Shown piece after piece: positions 6,704 to 12,272 of a DNA stretch of 12,272 nucleotides (the stretch's first letter is position 1; the number at the start of each line of letters is the position of its first letter). The position numbers and the translations under genes are program-made. This DNA is from Gemmatimonadaceae bacterium (GTDB lineage Bacteria; Gemmatimonadota; Gemmatimonadetes; Gemmatimonadales; Gemmatimonadaceae). The notes under the pieces are model-generated. The model saw nothing but the letters and a program-made list of their open reading frames with translations, had not been told where the DNA came from and made no database searches. The DNA lies in assembly GCA_025936015.1 (NCBI GenBank), contig JAICUE010000034.1:1-12272 (forward strand), in the 5' to 3' direction.

Positions 6704-7647
6704 GGCGATTATCAAAGATCTGGCACCGGCTGCACGAGGATTTTGAGCAAGTGATTGAAGAGATCCTCGTGCCGGTGGTTGTAGCGAAACTGCGCTTCGT
6801 AGAGATAGAGCGGGAACCGGCGCGGGCTTACGCCATGGTGCTTGAGCAGTTTCCCCTTCGCATAGCTCCAGAAGCCTTCGAGCCCGTTGATGTGCACCTT
6901 GCCACTCGCACTGGGGCGGCTGAAGCGCTTGCCATGATCGACGCGGAGATGCCGGTAGCCGCAGAAGGCGAGCGTATCGTAGCCCTGCCAGCGATCGGTG
7001 TACACCAGGCTCCCGCGCTTGACGGTGCGCAAGGTTTCGCGGAGGAGCGAGTCGGCACTGCAGTCGCGCACTACGGTGACCTGCACTCGGCCATGGCGCT
7101 CGAGGATGCCGAAGACGGGAATCTTGTGCGGCGTCGAGCGGCCCTGGTTGCGCGGGTCGCCGCGACTGCGCGTCGGGTGGCGGGGGCCGAAGTAGCTCTC
7201 GTCCGCCTCGACGTCGGCCTGAAAGAGCGTCGGCTCGGCCGCGGCGAGGAGCGCGCGGCGGATCGTCGTGAACGCGCGGAGGATCGTGGGATAGCTGAGG
7301 CCCAGTTGCACGCCGGCCTGCTGCGCGACGAGCTCCAGCTCGAAGAGCTTGACGACCCAGAGCCAGGTCAGCGGCGAGAGCCGACACGCTTCGAACCACG
7401 TCTCGGTGAAGAGGCCGAACGTGTAGCGACAGGTGCCGCAGCGCCAGCGCTCGTCGGCCAACCGATAGGCACCCGGCGTCGCACACCGCGGACAGCAAGC
7501 GGGCGGCAAGGGGCCGCGTTCCCCGAGGCCACCAAAGCGATAGCGATGAATGATGCGGGTGGCACTCGCGTCACTGCGAATAAAGCGCTGAAAGTTAAGG
7601 ATCGACATTTCACCCTCTCAGGTGGTGCCAGATCCTTTATAATCGCC
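6704..7647 (-). mobile_element. Complete IS1595-family insertion sequence, 944 bp
   Basis: The ends are 24-bp inverted repeats matching at 22 of 24 positions. Each starts GGCGATTAT at the outer edge and finishes GATCTGGCACC inside (6704-6727 and the complement of 7624-7647). They are flanked by an exact 8-bp duplication, TTCACGGA. One transposase gene fills the element on the minus strand. Intact ends, an exact target duplication and an open reading frame suggest recent insertion and a potentially active copy. It landed inside a TTCACGGAT repeat tract between two divergent gene blocks. It contains none of the CGTTAGGC octamers seen in the surrounding genes. Confidence 0.95.
6712..7608 (-). 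CDS. IS1595-family transposase (ISXO2-like DDE domain)
   Basis: 298 residues. The N-terminal zinc ribbon has Cys39-x2-Cys42 and Cys57-x2-Cys60. The catalytic RNase H-like domain shows the family hallmark ADESYFGPRH (135-144, first acidic residue Asp136), VYTDRWQGYD (202-211, Asp205) and HINGLEGFWSYAK (239-251), where the third catalytic position (Asn241 or Glu244) lies. The start ATG at 7606-7608 has a GAGGG ribosome site. The stop codon falls inside the left terminal inverted repeat. The frame is intact. It is transcribed in the same direction as ybaB-recR, so read-through into that operon is possible. Confidence 0.95.
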   Translation of the reverse strand: MSILNFQRFIRSDASATRIIHRYRFGGLGERGPLPPACCPRCATPGAYRLADERWRCGTCRYTFGLFTETWFEACRLSPLTWLWVVKLFELELVAQQAGVQLGLSYPTILRAFTTIRRALLAAAEPTLFQADVEADESYFGPRHPTRSRGDPRNQGRSTPHKIPVFGILERHGRVQVTVVRDCSADSLLRETLRTVKRGSLVYTDRWQGYDTLAFCGYRHLRVDHGKRFSRPSASGKVHINGLEGFWSYAKGKLLKHHGVSPRRFPLYLYEAQFRYNHRHEDLFNHLLKILVQPVPDL

Positions 7648-7655
7648 TTCACGGA
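7648..7655. repeat. Target site duplication, right copy (TTCACGGA)
   Basis: Exact copy of 6696-6703. It is also the first part of a tandem TTCACGGAT repeat. Confidence 0.9.
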
Positions 7656-7674
7656 TTTCACGGATTTCACGGAT
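7648..7674. repeat. Tandem repeat of the 9-base unit TTCACGGAT, three copies
   Basis: Three exact copies at 7648-7656, 7657-7665 and 7666-7674. The first 8 bases are the target duplication of the insertion sequence. They form the inner part of the left arm of the long inverted repeat; related units in opposite orientation (ATCCGTG) lie at about 7743-7768. Confidence 0.9.
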
Positions 7675-7826
7675 GCTGCACGCGCTGGTCCATGCTTACG
7701 GATCAGACTCGCTTGCTGCCCCGGTCCCGCCGAGAGAAGTGAATCCGTGTAATCCGTGGAATCCGTGTAATTGATTTTCAACCCGTTGATGCCGGCCTGC
7801 CGCAACGACCCGGCTGCCTTCACGTC

Positions 7827-7855
7827 TTGACACCCCTCAACTCACCACATAGACT
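7827..7855 (+). promoter_or_regulatory. Sigma70-like promoter TTGACA-N17-TAGACT
   Basis: TTGACA at 7827-7832 is a perfect -35 consensus. After exactly 17 bases comes TAGACT (7850-7855), 4 of 6 to the -10 consensus with the key first T, second A and last T kept. Transcription would begin near 7862, rightward. It would drive either a short RNA ending at the terminator at 7931-7970 or, with read-through, the aminotransferase gene block. An alternative -10-like TAAAAT (7919-7924), 18 bases after TTGCCG (7895-7900), is weaker. Confidence 0.5.
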
Positions 7856-7884
7856 CACAGTCACAATCGATGCTTCGTGGTGAT

Positions 7885-7902
7885 TTGCCGCCTATTGCCG
7901 CC
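7885..7902. repeat. Direct repeat TTGCCGCC, two copies one helical turn apart
   Basis: TTGCCGCC occurs at 7885-7892 and exactly again at 7895-7902, a 10-base period. This could be a binding site for a regulator on one face of the helix. Alternatively it is only part of the loop and stem of the candidate RNA. Confidence 0.4.
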
Positions 7903-7930
7903 ACGTAAAACAAAGTGCTAAAATGCGACG

Positions 7931-7970
7931 CGCCCGGCGGCCATCACTCGCCCGGGCGTTTTCGTTTTTC
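7931..7970 (+). terminator. Intrinsic (rho-independent) terminator
   Basis: CGCCCGG (7931-7937) pairs with CCGGGCG (7952-7958), a 7-bp all-GC stem with a 14-base loop. The T-rich tract TTTTCGTTTTT (7959-7969) follows directly. The T-tract fits termination of rightward transcription only. No protein gene ends just upstream on the plus strand, so it must serve a short RNA, a leader, or read-through from the repeat/IS region. Confidence 0.8.
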
Positions 7971-8035
7971 CGAGAGGCAGTTCGCGCACCACGTCTCTCG
8001 AAGCACCCGGCCCGGCGGCTCACGTCCTGGCGCAT

Positions 8036-8039
8036 GGAG
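8036..8039 (+). promoter_or_regulatory. Ribosome binding site GGAG that decides the aminotransferase start
   Basis: GGAG lies 9 bases before the ATG at 8049-8051. The in-frame ATG at 8034 overlaps this site and has no ribosome site of its own, and the ATG at 7923 would place the terminator hairpin inside the gene. Confidence 0.5.
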
Positions 8040-8048
8040 TGCTCGACG

Positions 8049-9332
8049 ATGGCGACGAACAACAGCGAAATCGCGGTACCGCTCGCGACCGAACCGCTTC
8101 ACGCGGCTCACGGTTCGCGGCGCGACGCGCCTGCTCACCATCCCGCGCCCGCATCGCGCCTCGCCACGATCAGCGGCGAGGGCGCGCTCGACGTCCTCAG
8201 TCGCTCGGCGGTGCTCGAGGCGCAAGGGCGCGACATCGCCCAGCTCGCGATCGGCGAGCCGCATTTCGCGGTCGCTCCGCACATCGTCGAGGCCGCGACC
8301 GCCGCGCTCCGCGAAGGCGATGCGCGTTATGGCCCGCCAGCCGGGATCGCCGCGCTCCGCGGCGCCATCGCTGCAACGTTAGGCGGCCGAGGCATCGACG
8401 CCAGTGCCGACGACGTCATCGTCACGCCGGGCGCGAAGCCGATGGTGCTCTACGCCTTCCTCGCGACGGTCGAGCCGGGGTCAGAGGTGCTCATCCCCGA
8501 CCCTGGCTTCCCGATCTACCCGTCGCTGACGCGTTTCGTCGGCGCAAACCCCGTCGGCTACCGGCTCGATCCGGCGAACGCCTATACTCCCGACGTCGAC
8601 GACATCGCCGCCCGGATCACCGCTCGCACGCGCGTCCTCGTGCTCAACGCGCCGCACAACCCGACCGGCGGCAGCGTCGATGCGCGCACGCTCGAGAAGA
8701 TCGCCGAGCTCGCGCTGCGGCACGATCTCTTCGTCATCACCGACGAGATCTATGGCCGCGTCGTCTACGACACCGACTCGACGCCGAGCATCGCCGCCCT
8801 CCCCGGCCTTCGCGACCGCACGATCCTCGTCGATGGATTCTCGAAGACCTACGCGATGACCGGCTACCGGCTCGGCTACGGGCTCGTCCCGCATTGGCTC
8901 GTCCCGCGCCTGAATACGCTCGTCGTCAACGGGCACACCTGCACACCGCCGTTCGTGCAGCGGGCCGGGATCGCCGCGCTCACCGGACCGCAGGACGCGG
9001 TGCGATCGATGGTCGCCGAGCTCCGGCGGCGGCGCGATGACGTCGTCGCCGCGTTAGGCACGATCTCCGGCGTTCGCTCGCCAAAACCCTCCGGCGCCTT
9101 CTACGCCTTTCCCGACGTCAGCGAGATCATCGCCGCGACCGGGCTGTCGGCGCCGCAGCTCGCCAGCCGGCTCCTCGAGGAACACGGCGTCGCGCTCCTG
9201 CCCGGCAACGGATTCGGCGCCGCCGGCGCCTCGAGCTTCCGCATCTCCTTTGCCGGCACCGCTGACGCCGTGCGCAACGGGCTCGCCCGCATCGCCAGCG
9301 GGCTCGCCGCGATCGCCACCCGCACTGCCTAA
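8049..9332 (+). CDS. Class I PLP-dependent aminotransferase
   Basis: 427 residues from the ATG at 8049; conserved sequence starts at about residue 36. It is a fold-type I aminotransferase of the aspartate/aromatic group. Visible motifs: LAIGEPHF (67-74), YGPPAG (94-99), NAPHNPTG (200-207, Asn200 near the cofactor), TDEIYG (231-236, Asp232 to the pyridine nitrogen, Tyr235), SKTYAMTGYRLGY (265-277) with the Schiff-base Lys266 and phosphate-binding Arg274, and FRISFA (397-402) with carboxylate-binding Arg398. The substrate cannot be fixed from sequence; aspartate is the usual guess and would fit the neighbouring threonine gene, but branched-chain or aromatic acids are possible. panB follows after 18 bases. 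Two octamers lie inside (8377, 9052) and a third contains the stop codon TAA. Confidence 0.9.
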   Translation: MATNNSEIAVPLATEPLHAAHGSRRDAPAHHPAPASRLATISGEGALDVLSRSAVLEAQGRDIAQLAIGEPHFAVAPHIVEAATAALREGDARYGPPAGIAALRGAIAATLGGRGIDASADDVIVTPGAKPMVLYAFLATVEPGSEVLIPDPGFPIYPSLTRFVGANPVGYRLDPANAYTPDVDDIAARITARTRVLVLNAPHNPTGGSVDARTLEKIAELALRHDLFVITDEIYGRVVYDTDSTPSIAALPGLRDRTILVDGFSKTYAMTGYRLGYGLVPHWLVPRLNTLVVNGHTCTPPFVQRAGIAALTGPQDAVRSMVAELRRRRDDVVAALGTISGVRSPKPSGAFYAFPDVSEIIAATGLSAPQLASRLLEEHGVALLPGNGFGAAGASSFRISFAGTADAVRNGLARIASGLAAIATRTA

Positions 9333-9350
9333 CGCTACGAGGATCTCGTC

Positions 9351-10358
9351 ATGACCATCTCCCACACCGCCGCCTCGCAGCAGGCACCAGCGAAGAAAGT
9401 CACCGTCGCCACCCTCGCCGCCCTCCGCGCCCGCGATGAGAAGGCGGTGTTCGTCACCGCCTACGACTACCCGACCGCGACCTACGCCGACCGCGCCGGC
9501 GTCGACATGCTCCTCGTCGGCGACTCGGCCGCGATGACGGTGCTCGGCCTCCCGACGACGGTCGGGATCACCCTCGACGAGATGCTCGTCTTCACCCGCG
9601 CCGTCTGCCGCGGCGCGAAGCGCGCGTTCGTTGTCGGCGACCTCCCGTTCCTCTCCTACCAACCATCCGACGAGACAGCGATCCGGAGCGGCGGTGCCTT
9701 CATCGCCGCCGGCTGCGACGCGGTCAAGTGCGAAGGCGGCCAGCGCATCGCCCAGCGGGTGCGGGCGATGACGGATGCCGGCATCGCGGTCATGGGACAT
9801 CTCGGGTTGACGCCGCAGAGCCTCGGCCAGCTTGGTGGATATCGCGTGCAGGGGAAAACGCTCGCCGCGGTCGAGCGGCTGACGGAAGACGCGCTCGCCC
9901 TGCAGGACGCCGGCGCCTTCTCGGTGCTGCTCGAGGCCGTCCCGGCGGAAGCGGCCGCGTACGTTCGCGAGCGCGTCGACATCCTCGTCTACGGGATCGG
10001 TGCCGGGCCCGACGTCGACGGGCAGCTCGTCATCTCCAATGACGCGTTAGGCAACTTCGTCGGCGACATCCGGCCGCGGTTCGTCAAGCGCTACGCGGAT
10101 GTCGGCACCGTCATCGAGGCCTCGTTCCGGAACTATGCCTCGGACGTGCGCGCCGGCCGCTTTCCCGCGCCCGAGCACTGCTATCCGATCGACCCCGCCG
10201 AGGAAGCGACGATTCACTCCGCGCGCCCGTCCATCGTCGCCGCGGCCAAGCCGGTCGTCGCCGCCGCGCCAGACGTGGCGGCGCTCCTCGATTCGACCAC
10301 CGCCCGCGAGCTGCGCGACGTCCGCGAAGCGCGCGTCTTCGCCGAGGCGCGGGCATGA
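9351..10358 (+). CDS. panB: 3-methyl-2-oxobutanoate hydroxymethyltransferase (PanB)
   Basis: 335 residues. PanB transfers a hydroxymethyl group from methylenetetrahydrofolate to 2-oxoisovalerate, the first committed step to pantothenate, in the cytoplasm. Key elements are present: VTAYDYPTA (35-43), metal-binding VGDSAAM (56-62, Asp58), VGDLPF (95-100, Asp97), AVKCEGG (124-130, Lys126 and Glu128), MGHLGLTPQS (148-157), LLEAVP (193-198, catalytic Glu195), YGIGAGPDVDGQLVI (214-228). A C-terminal tail beyond about residue 275 is longer than the catalytic core requires, and alanine-rich. The ATG has a GAGGA ribosome site 7 bases ahead. The stop overlaps the thrB start as ATGA. Confidence 0.96.
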   Translation: MTISHTAASQQAPAKKVTVATLAALRARDEKAVFVTAYDYPTATYADRAGVDMLLVGDSAAMTVLGLPTTVGITLDEMLVFTRAVCRGAKRAFVVGDLPFLSYQPSDETAIRSGGAFIAAGCDAVKCEGGQRIAQRVRAMTDAGIAVMGHLGLTPQSLGQLGGYRVQGKTLAAVERLTEDALALQDAGAFSVLLEAVPAEAAAYVRERVDILVYGIGAGPDVDGQLVISNDALGNFVGDIRPRFVKRYADVGTVIEASFRNYASDVRAGRFPAPEHCYPIDPAEEATIHSARPSIVAAAKPVVAAAPDVAALLDSTTARELRDVREARVFAEARA

Positions 10359-11365
10359 GCCACTCCGTTCGCATCGGCGTGCCGGCGTCGACGTCGAATC
10401 TCGGGGCTGGTTTCGACTGTGTCGGCGTCGCGGTCGATCGCTGGCTCAACGTCACCGCGAGGATCGACTCGGGACTACGTGGCGTCCGCATCTCGCGGAG
10501 CGGCACGCTCGCCGCGCTCGCGATCGATGACGCGGACGACAAGCTCGTCGCCGGTTTCCGCGTCGCCTGTCGCCGCGGCCGGCGCGACGTGCCCGAGGGA
10601 ATCGCCTTCGATGCTACCTCCACGATTCCCGTCGGGCGCGGGCTCGGCTCGTCGGCGTCCGCGACGCTCGCCGGTGCGCTCGCGGCCAATGCGCTGCTCG
10701 GGCTCGGGCTCACCGAGCGTGCGATCGCGCTCGCCTGCGCCGAGGTCGAAGGGCATCCCGACAACGTCGTGCCGTCGCTGTTCGGCGGGGCGCGACTCGC
10801 GCTCACCGGCGCCGACGGCGCGCTGCTGATCGCGCCGCTGCACGTGCACGAGTCGCTGGCGCTGGTGTTCGCGATCCCCGACTTCGCGGTCGAGACGGTG
10901 CACGCACGGTCGGTGCTTCCGGCGACGGTCACGCACCGCACCGCCACCCGCGCCGCAGCGTTAGGCGCGTCACTGGTGCAGGGGCTGGCGACGGCGCACG
11001 AGGGGCTGCTCTCGGCGGCGCTCGACGACGTGCTCCACGTCCCGTTCCGGCGGGCGCTGGTCGAGGGCTACGACGCGGTCGCGCGGGCGGCCCGGCGCGC
11101 CGGCGCGTTTGGCGCCACGCTCAGCGGATCCGGCTCGACGGTGCTGGCGATCGCACCGACTGAGCGAGCCGACGCAGTCGGCGCACAGATGGTCGCCACC
11201 TGGAAGGCGGTCAAGGTGAACGCTGAGTCGCTGGTCAATCCTTCCAGCGTCGCCGGGGCGACGGTCAGCAGCGACACCAACCGACCGCGGGCCTCATCGC
11301 CTTTCAACGACTCTGACCCCTTGAAATCGGCGGGCCGGGTTCGCGACGCCGGTATCACGCTCTGA
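10355..11365 (+). CDS. thrB: Homoserine kinase (ThrB), GHMP family
   Basis: 336 residues. ThrB phosphorylates homoserine to O-phosphohomoserine for threonine synthesis. The GHMP pattern is clear: N-terminal VPASTSNLGAGFDCVGVAV (9-27), the ATP-binding PVGRGLGSSASA (92-103), EGHPDN (132-137) and the C-terminal GATLSGSGSTV (253-263). Most bacterial ThrB proteins have about 300-320 residues and end soon after the final helix. Here about 40 polar residues (about 292-336) follow that look unlike the rest. ATGA overlap with panB. thrC is not adjacent in this window; the next gene is a CysO-like sulfur carrier after 59 bases. The octamer at 10969 encodes an Ala-Leu-Gly. Confidence 0.95.
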   Translation: MSHSVRIGVPASTSNLGAGFDCVGVAVDRWLNVTARIDSGLRGVRISRSGTLAALAIDDADDKLVAGFRVACRRGRRDVPEGIAFDATSTIPVGRGLGSSASATLAGALAANALLGLGLTERAIALACAEVEGHPDNVVPSLFGGARLALTGADGALLIAPLHVHESLALVFAIPDFAVETVHARSVLPATVTHRTATRAAALGASLVQGLATAHEGLLSAALDDVLHVPFRRALVEGYDAVARAARRAGAFGATLSGSGSTVLAIAPTERADAVGAQMVATWKAVKVNAESLVNPSSVAGATVSSDTNRPRASSPFNDSDPLKSAGRVRDAGITL

Positions 11366-11424
11366 TACTCGCGCCGATCGAGCACTCGCGTATTCATTCA
11401 TCATCGCAACCGAGGACCATCGTC

Positions 11425-11697
11425 ATGGCAGTCACACTTCATCTTCCGACCATCCTCGCCAAGCTCGCCGATTCGCGCGCGCTCGAAGCCAACGGATCGA
11501 CCGTGGGCGAAGTCGTGTCGGAGATCGCTGGCCGGTACCCGTCGCTCGCGCCGCGGCTGCGCGACGAGCAGGGAAATCCGTATCCCTTCGTGACCTTCTA
11601 CCTGAACGACGAAGACATCCGCTTTCACGGCGGCTTCGGTGCGACTGTCGCCGACGGGGACGAGATCGCGGTCGTGCCGGCGATCGCCGGGGGCTGA
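11425..11697 (+). CDS. cysO: CysO-like ubiquitin-fold sulfur-carrier protein (MoaD/ThiS family)
   Basis: 90 residues, ending in the diglycine that is adenylated and converted to a C-terminal thiocarboxylate in this family. The segment YLNDEDIRFHGG (59-70) and the ending ADGDEIAVVPAIAGG (76-90) match mycobacterial CysO as I recall it, more than MoaD or ThiS. CysO-COSH donates sulfur to O-phosphoserine through CysM for cysteine synthesis; a peptidase (Mec) then frees the carrier. A GAGGA ribosome site lies 8 bases before the ATG. The adenylating enzyme gene starts 3 bases after the stop, as expected for a carrier-activator pair. A MoaD role in molybdopterin synthesis is the main alternative. 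Confidence 0.85.
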   Translation: MAVTLHLPTILAKLADSRALEANGSTVGEVVSEIAGRYPSLAPRLRDEQGNPYPFVTFYLNDEDIRFHGGFGATVADGDEIAVVPAIAGG

Positions 11698-11700
11698 TCG

Positions 11701-12272
11701 ATGAGCGCGACGTTATCGCGAAGCGCGATCGCCGCCACCGAGCTTCCCGAGCTCGGCGGCGACGAGATCCTTCGCTACAGCCGGCACCTCATCCTCCCCG
11801 AGGTCGCGCTCGACGGGCAGCGGCGCCTCAAGGCGTCGCGCGTCCTGCTGATCGGCGCCGGCGGCCTCGGTTCCCCGCTCGCGCTCTACCTCGCCGCCGC
11901 CGGCGTCGGAACGTTGGGGCTGGTGGACTTCGACGTCGTCGACGTGACCAACCTCCAGCGCCAGGTTCTCCATGGCACCAAGGATGTGGGACGTCCCAAG
12001 CTCGATTCGGCGAAGGAGCGAATCCGGGACATCAACCCTAACGTTCACGTCGAGGGATACGCGACGAAGCTGACCAGCGCCAACGCGCTCGAGATCGCGA
12101 AGGGTTATGACGTCATCGTCGACGGGACCGACAACTTCCAGACGCGCTATCTCACCAACGACCTCTGCGTCCTGCTCGGCAAGCCTAACGTTTACGGGAG
12201 CATCTTCCGCTTCGAGGGGCAGGCGAGCGTCTTCGCCACCGAGGAGGGGCCATGCTACCGCTGCCTCTATCC
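11701..12272 (+). CDS. moeZ: MoeB/MoeZ/ThiF-type adenylyltransferase, N-terminal part (cut by window edge)
   Basis: 190 complete codons before the edge. It activates the C-terminal glycine of a sulfur carrier with ATP (E1-like). Seen: RYSRHLILPE (25-34), nucleotide-binding GAGGLGSP (52-59), VDFDVVDVTNLQRQVLH (75-91), the K-LDSAKERI helix (100-109), DGTDNFQTRYL (141-151), and the first zinc cysteine pair Cys185-x2-Cys188. All adenylation residues I can check are kept. Whether a C-terminal rhodanese domain follows (MoeZ) or not (MoeB/ThiF) lies beyond the window, so the symbol is provisional and rests on the CysO-like partner. It is 3 bases after that gene. It contains GCCTAACG at 12183 and a near copy at 12037. 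Confidence 0.9.
   Translation, partial: MSATLSRSAIAATELPELGGDEILRYSRHLILPEVALDGQRRLKASRVLLIGAGGLGSPLALYLAAAGVGTLGLVDFDVVDVTNLQRQVLHGTKDVGRPKLDSAKERIRDINPNVHVEGYATKLTSANALEIAKGYDVIVDGTDNFQTRYLTNDLCVLLGKPNVYGSIFRFEGQASVFATEEGPCYRCLY

Larger units (their letters stand above)
6669..7797. repeat. Long imperfect inverted repeat element, interrupted by an insertion sequence
   Basis: The left arm starts near 6669; its stretch GCATCAACAGGTTGAA (6673-6688) matches the complement of 7777-7792 at 15 of 16 bases. Next to it, CAATTTCACGGA on the left corresponds to the complement of ATCCGTGTAATTG on the right. After removal of the insertion sequence and one target copy, the left arm continues at 7656-7674 with further TTCACGGAT units. 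The right arm (7741-7797) has three ATCCGTG units in the opposite sense. The unpaired middle is about 7675-7740. The ancestral element would be about 175 bp and could fold into a long hairpin. No gene is supported in it. It looks like a REP/MITE-type non-autonomous repeat; that classification is inference. Confidence 0.7.
7862..7970 (+). ncRNA. Candidate small RNA or terminated leader, about 105 nt
   Basis: This stretch is bounded by a promoter-like sequence (7827-7855) and an intrinsic terminator (7931-7970). Inside it is a first stem, CGTGGTG (7876-7882) with CGCCACG (7899-7905), seven pairs including one G-U. A 25-base A-rich linker and then the terminator hairpin follow. That order (5' stem, A-rich single strand, GC hairpin, U tail) is typical of trans-acting small RNAs, and equally of an attenuating leader for the downstream aminotransferase gene. 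No peptide of note is encoded and I recognise no known RNA family. Confidence 0.4.
2837..12190. repeat. Dispersed over-represented octamer CGTTAGGC/GCCTAACG (10 copies)
   Basis: Copies start at 2837, 3454, 3831, 9327 and 12183 as GCCTAACG and at 4442, 8377, 9052, 10045 and 10969 as CGTTAGGC. Extended consensus is about GCGTTAGGC(A/G). Nine lie within or end a gene; the one at 3454 spans the pgsA stop and the one at 9327 the aminotransferase stop. Six encode Leu-Gly with a TTA codon that is otherwise almost unused here. There are none in the insertion sequence or in 1-2836. Both orientations are equally common. Confidence 0.8.

Noticed and set aside
6751..7752. A 333-codon plus-strand open frame across the insertion sequence
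   Set aside because: It is antisense to the intact IS1595 transposase and crosses the right end of the element into the flanking repeat.
7368..7823. A 151-codon minus-strand frame with YTDSTDYTD-like repeats
   Set aside because: The repeats come from translating the ATCCGTG units of the inverted repeat element; the frame crosses the boundary of the insertion sequence and has no coding character.
7860..7930. A tRNA gene ahead of the terminator
   Set aside because: There is no T-loop GTTC box, acceptor stem or cloverleaf pairing.
7923..8048. Upstream ATG at 7923 (or 8034) as the aminotransferase start
   Set aside because: The extra residues would be encoded by the terminator hairpin, are arginine-rich and unlike the family, and only the ATG at 8049 has a well-placed ribosome site.
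2837..12190. GCCTAAC/GTTAGGC as integron attC core sites
   Set aside because: The words fit the RYYYAAC/GTTRRRY core patterns, but they lie singly inside conserved genes, are not paired into foldable attC sites, and no integron integrase is present.

Overview
High-GC bacterial DNA with tightly packed genes. My best guess is a member of the Gemmatimonadota or a similar soil or freshwater lineage. The grounds are the base composition, an mglB-mglA polarity pair, a CysO-type sulfur carrier next to a MoeZ/MoeB-type enzyme, and GTG starts. This is inference; no rRNA or other decisive marker is present.

Positions 1-6586, all on the minus strand and read from high to low coordinates: ybaB, recR, a 90-residue membrane protein, mglB, mglA, pgsA, cinA, two membrane-anchored proteins of unknown function that share a two-cysteine domain, grpE, and the start of dnaJ (cut by the window edge). 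From ybaB down to the two-cysteine genes, spacings run from an 8-base overlap to an 18-base gap, so this looks like one long operon. A 153-base gap separates it from grpE-dnaJ.

Positions 6587-8048, the intergenic region between the leftward operon and a rightward one: a complete 944-bp IS1595-family insertion sequence with near-perfect 24-bp inverted ends and an exact 8-bp target duplication. It sits inside one arm of an older long inverted repeat built from TTCACGGAT-like units. Beyond it lie a strong promoter-like sequence, a stem-loop and a classic intrinsic terminator, which together could make a small RNA of about 105 nt or a short leader.

Positions 8049-12272, plus strand: a class I aminotransferase, panB (pantothenate), thrB (homoserine kinase), a CysO-like sulfur-carrier protein and the start of a MoeB/MoeZ-type adenylyltransferase (cut by the window edge). 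The last two form a protein-thiocarboxylate sulfur-transfer module.

Across both gene blocks the non-palindromic octamer CGTTAGGC (or its complement GCCTAACG) occurs ten times, far above what base composition predicts. It is absent from the insertion sequence. It is the most unusual genome-scale signal here.
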